This document shows positions 22,542 to 37,131 of a DNA stretch of 64,000 nt, piece after piece. The notes under the pieces are model-generated. The model saw nothing but the letters and a program-made list of their open reading frames with translations. It was not told the DNA's origin and searched no databases. Location: NCBI RefSeq assembly GCF_010183535.1, contig NC_071330.1, positions 2,709,717 through 2,773,716 on the forward strand. Reading direction: 5' to 3'. A program made the translations under genes and the position numbers. This DNA comes from Caenorhabditis remanei. Lineage: Eukaryota > Nematoda > Chromadorea > Rhabditida > Rhabditidae. How positions within the stretch are numbered: the stretch's first letter is position 1; each line of letters begins with the position of its first letter.

Positions 22542-22755
22542 ATGGTTTCTTATATTATTATCGACGGGTGATGGTAAAAAATAGTTTTTCTCTCAACTAA
22601 TATATTTAAATTTCAGCGAAATGCCATTGTTTGCATTAGTCTCACTTTTATGTGTCGAAGTGCTTATTTTCATTGGATTAGCTATTTGGATGTGCTATTT
22701 GGAAAAGAAAAAGGACGAAATTATAGTTCCCCGTATTACAAGATACTATGCATAA
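22542..22755 (+). CDS. Very small membrane protein (about 54 residues)
   Basis: Exon 22542-22567 (MVSYIIIDG) is joined by a 48-base intron (GTGATG...TTTCAG) to 22617-22755 (TAA). The product has one hydrophobic helix (LFALVSLLCVEVLIFIGLAIWMCYL), then a charged tail EKKKDE and PRITRYYA. An alternative is that TTTCAG at 22611-22616 is a trans-splice site and translation starts at ATG 22621, giving 44 residues. A second small gene of the same size class is at 25455. No known family. Confidence 0.5.
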
Positions 22756-22993
22756 ATATTTGTTTCTGATTTCAATTACCTTACTTTCCTCAAAATTCGT
22801 CGCCTCAAGAAAAGATAGGAACTCAGATTTATATGATCTCGGGATATTCAGACGGTTGTGGCTGAATAAAAATCAAGAATTCAGAATGCATATTGTGAGT
22901 AATTTTTAAGGTTTGTTCAAGCACTGTAAAAATGGTAGCTCCAAAAAAGCTTCATTGAACAAAAACGCAAAAAAAAACACCAAAAAAGATGAA

Positions 22994-23974
22994 TTAAAGC
23001 TTCTTAACTTGTCGAATAGAAGCAGTCATAATCGAGGAAGAGCCACCTCTTGAACTCGGTGTTGGTATCTGAATGAAATCTCTCTTCTTTTCTCAGAGAA
23101 ATAAATCTGAAAAATATGTACCTCAACTTGATCCACACCCACTCCAGTTTCATGATATCCAATCGGATTCTCATCCCATTTCACTTTTTTAATCGATATC
23201 TTCTTCTCTTCCTTCTCATCCAAAGTATTGATTATCTGGAAATTGGAATTTAGGAAATTTAAAAATTCAATCCGAAATCTTTATTACATCCCAACTAGCA
23301 ACAGTTTGTGTCGTGAATATGATGGGTCCTCGATTAGTGAACTTGAATTCTTCCTCCTTTTTAGGAACTTTCTGAAATTATCTTTCCAGGTCTATCTGTC
23401 CAGATGTCCACCTACCTTTTTCTTCTCCATGACTTTCGGAGCCTCCTTTTTTTTCTTCGATGATTCTTCAAAAGTCGGAATTTTTAGTTGTGATGAATCA
23501 TCCTTCTCCTCTTCTTTCTGTTTCCTTCCTCCCAGTACTTTCAACTCCTCCACCGTCTTCTGAGTCTCATCCGTCTTTTCCGTATTCATCTCATACCGAT
23601 TCAACTTCCCCCGTAACACTTCAATCTCACGTCTCAAGTTCATCAACTCATTCTCTTTCGCTTCCAGCTCTCGTTCCCATTTACTTGAAAAACAGATTAC
23701 TGTAATGACGTAAACCGAGAGAGCGATGAGAATCCATATGGCGAAACGGAGATACGAGAAGAGAATGAGATAGTGATTTGAAGTGCTGAAAAGTTACAAA
23801 AGTGGGACATTTTGAAACCGTTGCGAAGTGTCCCGATTCCCAAAGAGACAATTACAAACCTCACATCCTGACTAGTGTACAAAATAGTATATGTCTCGTT
23901 TACCGTCGATGAATTCTCACATTTCAAGCAATCGATAATTGAGAGAATGATGAGTGGATATAGAACAGTTTTCA
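22994..23974 (-). CDS. Single-pass membrane protein with lysine-rich coiled-coil tail (copy 2)
   Basis: Minus-strand exons 23974-23870, 23785-23416, 23371-23288, 23235-23122 and 23068-22994 (TAA) have the same boundaries as the gene at 20855-21818. Signal peptide KTVLYPLIILSIIDCLKC, TM around YLILFSYLRFAIWILIALSV, coiled coil ENELMNLRREIEVLRGKLNR, Lys-rich stretch, then the C-terminal block that is almost identical to copy 1. The signal peptide and tail are conserved while the lumenal part, TM and coiled coil differ. As in copy 1, the initiator codon appears split by an intron (A|TG). Confidence 0.75.
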
Positions 23975-24151
23975 CTGAAAATTACTGTTAGAGGTAAGTT
24001 ACAGTGTGAAGATTCCGATAATTGCACTTTTCAGTGGAAAATGATCAAATTTGAGGACGTGTCAAAGTATCACGGAATGCGCTATAACCCAGAATACTAC
24101 AAGGGCAAGGCTGTCGTACGGCCAGCCCGTTTTCTTGAAAATGTCAAATAG

Positions 24152-25454
24152 TCGCGGTCGACCCAAAAAAGATTTGGCACCAGGGGGGGTCGAACCCTGG
24201 TGGTCAGACTGGTACTAAAAAGTCAAACGAATATCAAGTCATGTTTTCCCTTGAAACTCTAGAAAGCCGCAATTCCTGATAGCAAGGGTTTGTAGATCAA
24301 AATTAGAGCTTTATTTTTATAGTTGACAACTTTTTTCTACGGAGCCAGTTATTCAGTAAGGGTCATAATTCTAACAACTTTGGCCGTTGTCAGTTGACAT
24401 TTTCCAACTTTGAGAGGGTGTTACGGGGTTATTGATTGCCCCACCAAGAAAAATTTTAATAGATCATAGAGATCAAAAGTAGAGCTCCATTTTTGTAGTT
24501 GACAACTTTTTTGTACGGACACTCCCTAGAGAGTTATAATTATTATGATATGACAGCTCTAAAATCGCATCTTTTTGCACTGAAATTGGTCATTTGAGAT
24601 TTATGTAACTTGATAGAGAGTGCCCATACAAAAAAGTTGTCAACTACGAAATTGGAGCCCTGGTTTTCATCTACAAACTTCAAAAATTATTTATGTTATA
24701 GGACAATCCTTGACTGTGAGGGGACGCTCTCAAACTCCGTCAATAAGATATAAAAGTTTGATATTTTTAGTTGAAAATGTTCAACTTTGAGAGTGTGTCT
24801 TAGTGAAACGAACTGTCCCACAAAATAACTTTTTATATTATCAAGCAGATCAAAAGTAGAGCTCCATTTTTGTAGTTGACAACATTTTTGTACGGGCACT
24901 CCCTAGAGAGTTATGGTCATTTAAAGATGACAGCTTAAAAATCGCACCTTTTTGCAAATTTATGTAACTTGCTAGGGAGTGCCCATACAAAAAAGTTGTC
25001 AACTACGAAATTGGAGCCCTATTTTTGATCTACACAGCTCGCAAATTATTAATGTTATATGACGACCAGGGACAGTGGGGTCACGCTCTCAAAGTTCTTC
25101 ATTTACCACTGCGCACCTGCGCTCTAATGAGAAATTGCATTTTTCTGAAATGTTTCATTACAAAATGATAGTTTTCATGATTTGGCCCTGCCACTGTACG
25201 CAAAAATTCTAATGTTCACCGTAACGACAAGTTGTAACCCCCGTTATCAATAGAGTGCGCCTGCGGAGGCTTATCGTGCTGAAAACTTACTTGTTATCCT
25301 TGCGAATAACTTATCAAACTAAACTTCCAAAATATCTGAAATCATCTCTTTATTTCTTTTTATTTGCTGTATAGAATGTCACGGCAAACATGACCAAAAT
25401 CAAAATTTCATAATTTCATTTCCATTTTCTTCCAATATCATTCAAGTTATCAAT
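24152..25454. repeat. Array of TAGTTGACAACTTTTTTGTACGG modules
   Basis: From about 24290 to 25090 the motif GTTGTCAACTAC or its complement appears at least five times. It is coupled to ACTCCCTAGAGAGTTAT and to a GGAGCCC/GGGCTCC-type segment, in alternating orientation. It is the same family as 20165-20595. The remaining 300 bases hold nothing I can name. Confidence 0.7.
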
Positions 25455-25691
25455 ATGACTCCTGCAGTTTATGATTCGTACGTTTTCTTTTTCACAACTG
25501 CGCTCTACAGAAGTTTCTATTTTTCTATGCGTTTCGGTAGAGCGCGGTTGTGAAATCCGTCTTGTATTATACTTATTAAATGTTTTTTCAGTGATCTCGT
25601 TTTTCAAACGATTTATGGTCTATTTGGCGCCGAACTTGTAATATTGGCTGTGTTGCTTGTGACATTGTGTGTTATGACGAGATATTTTTGA
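25455..25691 (+). CDS. Very small membrane protein (40 residues)
   Basis: Exon 25455-25477 (MTPAVYDS) plus exon 25592-25691 (TGA), phase-compatible with a GTACGT donor and TTTTTTCAG acceptor. The product is 40 residues with one hydrophobic helix (LVILAVLLVTLCVM) and a short end TRYF. The intron is occupied by a GCGCTCTACCGAAA-family repeat. Too short for family assignment; size and layout recall the gene at 22542. Confidence 0.5.
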
Positions 25692-26327
25692 TTGATTGAA
25701 TAAACTGATTTTTTAAATGTATTTTGTAGTTTGTAATAAAGCATTTGCGCTCTATTGAATTGCGCTCCACCGTATTTAACCCTCCTGACGATTCGCTCTT
25801 TTTCTTTGCGTCTCTCATTGCCAGTTTCGTTAGAGCGCGATTGCAAAAACCGTGAAAAACGAATAGCTGCCGAATCACGTAGTTGCGAAATGTCGTAGCT
25901 GTCATGAAAATTTCGGAAACTGAAAATGCGGCATTTTCATGGTTTCGAGGGCTCCGCGACAATTCACAACTACGACACTTCGCATCTGCGACATTCCGCA
26001 ACTAGTCATTTCGCAACTACGACGTTTCGCAACTGCGACGTTTCGAAACCATTCAACTAGCAATATGCAAATGCCCAGTGGTTGCGAAACGTCGTGGTTG
26101 CGAAACTTCGCAGTTGCGAAATGACTAGTTGCGAAATGTCGCAGTTGTGAATTGTCGCGGAGCCGTTTCGAGATGTCCAAGTTGCGGAACGTCCCATAAT
26201 CATTTTCTCCTTCTCCAAAATTTTTCTCCGTGACCTCTCCACGTTTTTTCGTGGAATTCCACGTGTCATTTTTCTCTCCGACGATAACAAAAAATCCAGC
26301 TTTCTATCCTTTTTTCGCCTTTCCCCA
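25692..26327. repeat. Intergenic; 217-bp hairpin built of TTGCGAAACGTC units
   Basis: 25949-26165 is an inverted repeat from GGCTCCGCGACAATTCACAA to GTCGCGGAGCC. The interior is a run of CGCAACT/AGTTGCG units with TTCGCAACTACGACG spacing. A GCGCTC-family copy precedes it (about 25745-25852). Confidence 0.8.
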
Positions 26328-26788
26328 ATGTCCTCATATCCAGAATACACTCAACTCTCCAGATATGAGGTATGCTTCTGAATCCCAACACCTTCAGAAT
26401 CCCATTTTCAGAATTTCCACGAAACCACCGATGCTCTTGAAACATTGCGAAACATCCAAATGCTCTTCCCGATCAATGAGTTGACAAAAGAGCAATGGAG
26501 CATTCTGGAGTGTGTAGCCGATGGTAGAAGACGTGAGTGTCTGTCTGTGTGTCCGAGTCCAGATGTCGCCGATTTCCAGCTCTTCCAATCCACCGAGTCA
26601 CCACATTTCAATTCAATCAACGTGTCGAGTACTGTGCCGACAACGGTGTCCATCTCCTGGTGACTCGTTATCTCGAAGTCAATCCACATCTCCGTCAAAT
26701 CCATCCGAAGAAGACGGTTCAAGTGCTCCCATCAATGTATCCCGTTGAAATGTACTTGAAAAATTATAGCTCCGTGCTGAAACTCTAA
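26328..26788 (+). CDS. Conserved-looking 124-residue protein, unknown
   Basis: Exons 26328-26369, 26412-26532 and 26580-26788 (TAA) join in frame with strong splice sites. The protein starts MSSYPEYTQLSRYENFHETT, contains LFPINELTKEQWSILECVAD and RVEYCADNGVHLLVTRYLEV, and ends YLKNYSSVLKL. No signal peptide or TM; likely a soluble cytoplasmic protein. I do not recognise a family. It lies tail to tail with hmgr-1, about 250 bases apart. Confidence 0.65.
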
Positions 26789-27034
26789 ATTATTTTTGAA
26801 AATCTATTTGATTTATCTATTATTAAATAATTTTTGCCTACATTTTGAACCACTAACAAAGGGGGAGAAGTCTAAGGGGAAATCGGGATTGATGAAGTAC
26901 AAATAAGTGAGAATGATGTCATTATGACATAGCAAGAGCTCTCTGAAAATACAATTTCAGAGAAGCAAGCAGTGAAGAACAAGAAGAAAAAAAGAATCAA
27001 TACACATAATAATAATGATAAGATGGGAATGAGA

Positions 27035-30336
<3,302 letters not shown>

Positions 30337-30832
30337 TCTTTATTCGGTTTGTCACCTGAAAACTATATTTTTTAATTTGTGAAAAATTCTAGCTAAAATG
30401 ACGCAAATTCAAGATGATTCTCCCTTTTAAAATGTTGAAATCGGATTACTCAACGTGTCACAAGCCAACAATTCTCAAAACTCAAATTATGATGAAATTT
30501 CTTTAAGTAAATAGATATTGTTTCGTATTCATTTTGTTCAGAAAAAAATTCTCTATCGATTCGCTCAACAATTGTCAGAAAAATTCAGCGAAAAATCAGT
30601 GAAAAAGCTGAAACTCTCCAAATCCAATAAAACGTGCATTAAAAAAGTGGGCGGAGTCCTCATTTCGCAACTCGGCGCACGAGGTTTTCGCAAACTGCGG
30701 CAGGGTTTTACAGGCGGAGCGCGGAAGTTTTGAAAAAGAAAATGTCAGCTTTCTCTTGTTTTTTCAGCAATTTTATGACTTTTTAAAGCTCAAAACTCGG
30801 AAAATACGCTGATTTTTTAATGATTTTCAGCA
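30337..30832. promoter_or_regulatory. Shared upstream region of hmgr-1 and the ESCO homologue
   Basis: About 500 bases separate the two divergent start codons, with spliced-leader-type acceptors at both edges. No TATA-like or other element could be singled out. An open frame at 30518-30733 has no coding features. Confidence 0.4.
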
Positions 30833-33800
30833 ATGGCAGACGATGAGAAGAAAAAGAAAGAGCCTGAAAGAAGAAGTATAAGAATTGATGAGTACTTTAT
30901 AAAAGCAGCGAAATCGGATTCAGTGGAACGAGAAATTGCTGAAAAAAAGAAAGAAGAAGAAGAAGAAGGGGAGAATAATCGTAAGTTTCTCGATTTTCAA
31001 CGAGAAATCATCGATTTTTTCATTTTTCAGAACAGAAAGAAGTGGCCTTGCAAGACCTGAAATGCCCGAAGAGAAAACTGGTATTCGAGACGGACGACAC
31101 AGATGATATTGCGAAAAGTTTGAGAGAAAATAATAGAGATATTAAACACCGTTTTTGTTTACAGAAAAACAGGCGGTTCGGAATCGGAAAAGTGGCGGCG
31201 CGATGAAGAAACTGGAGAAAGGACAGAGAATATTGGATTGTGGTCAGAAGTTGATCGGAAGTACTACGTGTAAAGATGTACGGATGATTGGGAATAAGGA
31301 GTTTTCAGATAGATCTGCGTGGAATGTAGATTCATTCAAAAAGATAACAATTTTACTTTCTGCCGAAAAATTTGGAGTTTCCGCTCGAATTTACAGTTCT
31401 TAAAACTGTTTTGATGAATTTGAAGCTGCAAAATGGTAGAAAATACACAATTTTTCTTTCTTTTTGCCAGTTTTTCTCGAGATTTTTTATTTTTTCAGTC
31501 AAAAAGGGCATCAGTTCGGAAATCCCGACATCATCGCACTCACAGAAAACTCTGACAACCGATTTTCTCAAAAATTTTATATTTTCACTTTTTCAGAGAG
31601 AAATGAGGTTTCTCTACTAAAATAACCAGTTTCTGAGACTGTTTTTGTTAGGTTTGAGTCGACAATTGGCGAAAAACATAGTTTTTCAGCGTGTTTGACA
31701 TTTTTTCGCGAAAAATTCAAATTTTCAAAAGAAAAGTACGCCGATTCGGAAACCTGAACATCTGGAACGAAAACAAATGAAAATAAGACCGAAAATTGAG
31801 AATTTTCTATAGTTCGCAGTTTTTCTGGACAGTCAGAGAGTTAATTTTAGCGGAAAACTGGCAACTGGTGATGAAAATGCGAAAAATTTCAACAAAATTT
31901 CAACATTTTTGACAATTTCTCTCAAAAAAGCTGTTATAGAGACACACAGATCTATCTAAAACCACCTCCACCCGCTAAAAACCCCAAAATCAACAATTTT
32001 TCGCTTCTTTCAGTGCGAAATGGTATACTGTGTGGACGATGCGGCGGATGTGAAAGCACACGAGAAGTTTCATAGAGAATGGAAGTTTCGTTTCGAGATT
32101 CCCAAAACTTTTGTGATGCAAATGTTGTAAGTTTTCCATAGAGACCAGAAACCGCCATACGGGGGGGCGTGGCTTATCTCGCTAGACTATCGTTATTGTC
32201 TGGCGTCTCTATTGCCACGTAATGGGGGTTATTCATCATCTGGGAAAATGGTTTTTAACCATTTTTTTTCCACTATTCGAACGACCCCATTATGGGGGTT
32301 TTATAGCTCATAAAAACGGCGAACTAATTCCATTTTCTAGAAAATTCTACAATCGAGACATGAATGACTACAAAGTGTACTATCTGCATACGTCTGGCGA
32401 GGAGGCGTTCAAGAAATTGATGTCAAAACACATCGGAGTCATCAATACGTATCTCGGATATACTGGAACAGACGACGTTTGGTCAACGGATAAACGCATT
32501 TTCATGATTCTCTTGTTACGAGAGGAGCGAATGATGATTGGAGGGATTCTGATTATTGAGAAAGTTACGAAAGCGTATACTAATGTTACTAGAAAGGTAA
32601 ATACATTGGAAAACTTAACTCTAATAGACCGGATATTCAGAAGATGGGGCAGCGCTTTAATGGAAATTAGTAGAGAAGCAGCAAATTCTTGAGCAGACCA
32701 AATTTATTTAAAAATCTGAAAAGTGAAATATTTTACAGCGAGTCTGAATAATCAGCGTTTAAATTGAATCTAAAAACAGTTTGGTGCACTTTTGACGAGT
32801 TTTGACTGGTTTTTCGACCCATGATGAAAGTTTTGAATCTGTGACATACCGGGTAACTTTTCCCGAAATTTCTAGTAAAATTACCAAACAATCCAACTTC
32901 AGTCATTTCTCCTGATCGGAACACTCTAGATTCTAGCACTGATAATTAATAATCAAAAACTATTTTATTCGTAGTGTCCCATCAATTTTTTCGTTTCACT
33001 ATCTTCTGCTCCATAAATCACTTCACATGGCTCGTAGTCCGCCTCAATTTTGCTCATTTTCCAGAGAATGAATGTAGAAAATAAGCATGTAACCGAGAAT
33101 ATTAGTGCAGAGCAAGTGTAGACGAAGGTAGTATCTGAAGAATATGAATGTAGTTAACTGGCATTTTATGGCAATCAGTGAAACCATGGCATGCTCTAGA
33201 AGTTGGTCATTGTCCACTGAAAAGAGTGAAAGCCAATAATCTTTTGACCGGTACTGTATAACAGATAGCATAGTCTATCTGTTATACAATATCTGAGATG
33301 GGCGATTCTCTCTTACACACTTACATTTGTAAACGTCATACAATCCAACAGCTTCAACTTGGTATTGAACAATCCATGGATTGTACAAATATATGACTGT
33401 GAAAGCAGTGAATGACGCCTGAGTTCAATATGAAATGACAAATTCGATAATCAAATTAGATCACCATATTTCTGAATGCCGATTTGTGAGATTTCCATTC
33501 CATCCCATTTGCGTGGAAAGAGAGGATGGCGATGATCAGCGTCACCAAGAATCCCGCGAAATGGAAGGTAGTGATACAAGTTAAAAAAACGTCGGTTTTT
33601 GTGGAAGTGGAAGACGGTATTAATTTAAAGATCAGCAAAATACTGAAATCAAAACTTTTTTACCAGCCTTTTTAACAGCACGAATTCTTACAACTCGATT
33701 AACAACGAGAGTCCTTGCGCAATTAAAATAGTGAAGCTAACAGCAAAGCTGATTCCCAACCATTCCTGAAAACATGAACATACTTCTGTCCTAGTAGTGA

Positions 33801-36791
33801 CTAGCATACATCGTTTACGATTCCAAACGTTGTTTTTAGAAGAGCTTGGTGAGACATTTCGAAGTTTAGAATTGAAGTAGATAGAAATAATTAGAAAATT
33901 GCGTAGAAAAGAAAAAAAACAACTTTTTGAGAATAAATGAAGGGCCACGTGAAATTGTCAGGATTTCAGTTTTTTCATTACTACGCATAAATTCTTGGCA
34001 AATACTCTTTTACTACCTACTCATTTGCTACCACTTGCCCATTTAGTACCTTACTCATTTACTACTTTTACTCTTTTACTACCGTTTGCTCATTTACTAC
34101 TTTTACTCTTTTACTACCGTACTGCTTATTTACTACTTCACTTTTCACCATTCTCTTAGGCTTAGGCTTCTTAGAAATTCGGAAAATAATTGACAAATAC
34201 GATGAATAACCGTTTTCGTCAATTTTTTCCGAATTTCTAAGAAGCCTAGTGAATCCTAGCATATCGCTCTAAAGTAGTAAATGAGTAAAAAGTAGTAAAA
34301 GAGCAAACGGTAGTAAATGGTAGTAAAAGAGTAATGGTAGTAAATTAGTAAGGTAGTAAATGAGCAAGGGGTAGTAAAAGAGTATTTGCCTAAATTCTTT
34401 CCCTATTGACAACTCCACGTAATAGAACTGGTACGGATCAGAACTACCAAACTGTGCACCCTGCTGAAGCGCTTTTGATATTTTTTCGTCTAGTTTTCGC
34501 CGTTTTCCACCGGCTTTTGGCTGGTTACTCAGTTTTAAATCCGAAAAATTGATTTCTCTTTTTACTGTGATAGACATGCACCTCTTTTTCCGTTTGGAAT
34601 ATTTTCTCATAGTTCTACCCGTTCTTTCTTAGAAGAATATGTATGGCCTGGGGAGGTTTGGAACATCTACAGCTGGCAAAAGTGAGTGCAACTAGCTTGG
34701 GAATTTCACGATTTTCGCGCTTTCTTCCTCCCTTCAGCATTAGTATTCAAAATTTTTGAATCAAAAAACTATTTTATTCGTAGTATTCCATCAATTTCTT
34801 CGTTTCACTATCTTCTGCTCCATAAATCACTTCACATGGCTCGTAATCCGCCTCGATTCTGCTCATTCTCCACATAAAGAATGTATAAAATGACCATGCA
34901 ACCAGTATTATTGGCGCTGACAAAGTGAAGACGAGGGCAGTACCTGAAAAATATTAATGCAACTAATTGGCATTGTATGGCAATTAGTGAAACCATGAAA
35001 CGCTCTAGAAGTTGGCCATTTTCCACTGAAACGAGTTAAAGTCAATAACCTATACACATACTTGTCACGGGCCGGGCCGGGCCGGACCCGCTAAAAAATC
35101 TTCCGGCCCGGCCCGTCAAAATATTGAAAAAAAAAATTTTCGTCGTTTTCCCATTGTTTTTTCGTTTACTACTTCATGGCAAACATATTATTGATTAGAA
35201 ATTATAAAAAGACAACAAGTGAAAACGGAAATTGTCAGAATAAATTATTTTGTCACTATAAACTTTGAGCCTCTCAAAGTCTCTGTGATGATCAGCCGAT
35301 GATCAGAATCAGGATCAAGAACTTGCTGGAGGCTTCTGAAAGTAGTCTTATCGAATCCCCCGACCTCGATTTAGTATAAACCGATTCTCTCTACACTGAC
35401 TTACATTTAAAATCATTATAGAATCCAACAGCTTCAACTTGATATGCAACAATCCAAGGATTGTACAAATATATGACTGTGAAAACAGTGAATGACACCT
35501 GAGTTCAATATGAAATGACTTATTTGAGAATCAAACTAGATTACCATTTTTCTGAATGCCGATTTGTGAGATTTCCATTCCGCATGATTCACAATTAAAA
35601 AAATTCCCATGACAAATTGCGACAGAAAGAATCCCAAAAAGTGGCCGAAAGTGACATAAGTCACGAAAGCGTTTTTGCTTGTGAAATACGGTATTAATTT
35701 TAGGAACACCAAAAACCTGAAATCAAAACTTCTTCATTAGATGAGCAAATAACATGAATTCTCACCATTCAATTAAAAACGATAGCCCTTGCCCAACTAA
35801 AACAATGAAGCTAAGAACAATGAAGTATTCCAACCATTCCTGAAAACATGAACATACTTCTGTCCAAGTAGTGACTAGCTTACTTCGTTTTCGAATCCAA
35901 ATGTTCTTTTTTGAAGAGCTTGATAAGACATTTTGAAGTTTCGAACTGGAAATTATAGAAATAATCTGAGATTCACGTGGAATAGGAAAAAACTACGTAA
36001 TGAGAATAAGTGAAAAGGCTACGTTAAAAATGTTTTTTTTTCTTAAAATTGCAATTTTCAGAATATATTTTTTTCAATGTCCACACATAATTTGATGCTG
36101 CATCTAACCATAACTTCTCGAATTAGAAAATATACGAATCAGAACAGCGCCCAATCATAACTGATACTATTCACAACCGGCTAAAAATGGTTAAACGTTA
36201 AAGAACCCCCGTTAGATCTATAATTTCTATTCTGGTTCGTATCAGTTCTAATACAAGCGGTTCTGATTCAGATACAGTTCTTATTAGGGTCTTCTAGGAA
36301 CTTCAAATTCGATAATAAACTCTCAAATCTTTGCAAAAATCGGCTGAAATTCAATGAAACTGTGTTAGAATGTTGACTTTTTTTCACGATTTTCCTTTGA
36401 AAATCGACTTTTTGGCTGATAAAAAGTGAAATGTCAAGCAAATGAGCTGAGAAATGTACCACCATGTCGGTCTATTAGAGTCAATTTAGGAGGAAACTTT
36501 TTTTTTTAATTACAAAAACATTTCCAGGAAATCACGGCCACCGAAGACGTCAACGACTGGATAGTTGGTGTCGATCGTCTATGGGTTGATCCGTATTGTC
36601 GTCGAAAGAACGTTGCCACGTGTCTTCTGGACGCCGCAACGACACAAGATCGTCAGATGGAATTCCGTTCGAGACGTCTTCGAGTCGCCTTCTCGGATCC
36701 GACGGATGACGGAGCGAAGGTCGCCGCGAAATATATGGAAACCAGATATCTACCAGAACATCGATATGATGGAGAGATTCTAGTCTATTAA
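30833..36791 (+). CDS. Cohesin acetyltransferase, Eco1/ESCO family
   Basis: Eco1/ESCO acetylates the SMC3 head to establish sister-chromatid cohesion. Exons 30833-30980, 31031-31117, 31165-31277, 32014-32126, 32341-32596 and 36528-36791 give 326 residues in frame. The C2H2 zinc finger (ILDCGQKLIGSTTCKD, CEMVYCVDDAADVKAHEKFH) is split by intron 3. The acetyltransferase C-terminus is clear: VDRLWVDPYCRRKNVATCLL (acetyl-CoA loop), VAFSDPTDDGAKVAAKY and EHRYDGEILVY. Residues 15-22 (SIRIDEYF) look like a PCNA-binding PIP box lacking the first Gln. Intron 5 is 3.9 kb and hosts two minus-strand genes. TTTTCAG two bases before the ATG suggests trans-splicing. Exon 5 start is the least certain boundary. 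Confidence 0.88.
32965..33857 (-). CDS. Four-TM protein nested in the ESCO intron (copy A)
   Basis: Five minus-strand exons, 33857-33810, 33765-33692, 33642-33465, 33418-33325 and 33134-32965 (TAA), give 187 residues. It starts MSHQALLKTTFGIVNDEWL. Four hydrophobic helices follow: ISFAVSFTILIAQGLSLLIE, FHFAGFLVTLIIAIL, SFTAFTVIYLYNPWI and FVYTCSALIFSVTCLFSTFI. The C-terminal tail is acidic, with KIEADYEPCEVIYGAEDSET. No signal peptide. Exon lengths 48, 74, 94 and 170 are identical to the copy at 34774-35931. Likely a nematode-specific membrane family; function unknown. Confidence 0.8.
33995..34405. repeat. Palindromic element built of TTTACTAC motifs
   Basis: The outer arms carry many copies of TACTCTTTTACTAC or its complement. 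The inner arms form a near-perfect palindrome around 34200 (CTTAGAAATTCGG...CCGAATTTCTAAG). Ends read AATTCTTGGCAAATACTC and the matching complement GAGTATTTGCCTAAATTC. It lies between the two nested four-TM genes. Confidence 0.8.
34774..35931 (-). CDS. Four-TM protein nested in the ESCO intron (copy B)
   Basis: Exons 35931-35884, 35839-35766, 35716-35545, 35498-35405 and 34943-34774 (TAA) give 185 residues. It starts MSYQALQKRTFGFENEEWL. Four hydrophobic helices and the same acidic tail (RIEADYEPCEVIYGAEDSET) match copy A. The tail and the segment AEWKSHKSAFRKM are the best conserved parts. The last intron (34944-35404) is longer than in copy A and carries a GGGCCGGGCC block at 35062-35120. 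A tandem duplicate of 32965-33857. Confidence 0.8.
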
Positions 36792-37131
36792 TTCACCCAT
36801 TTTACCTTTTTTTCTCGTTTTTACCCTGTCTATCCGAAATTCATGTCGCTAATCACCTCATTCTCCTGATCTATTTAATTATTTTCCCGGGTTCTCTTAA
36901 AATTGCAACGGTTATTATGTAATTCCTTTTATTCCCCTCATTACTCATTTCATTTGTAAACTCGGTTTCTGTAGTGATTTCCATTTTATGTGAAAATCAT
37001 ACCAATGGTTCATTAATTATTTTTTTTAAGCGCAAATCTGGGGGTAAAACGGATCATAATGAGTACTCGAGTATACAATTCGACTATAATACAGGTAAGA
37101 TCATGCAATATAAAGCTATAAATAATACATA
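36792..37131. other. Convergent 3' ends of ESCO and the next gene
   Basis: AT-rich 3' flanks only; no gene seen. Confidence 0.4.

Noticed and set aside
23954..24151. 65-residue plus-strand frame with a possible 40-base intron
   Set aside because: No ATG at its start, overlaps exon 1 of the minus-strand paralogue, and has no recognisable domain; a 36-residue stub (MIKFEDVSKYHGMRY...) remains unexplained.
24180..24215. tRNA T-arm-like GGTTCGACCCC on the minus strand
   Set aside because: No A box or cloverleaf in the required spacing.
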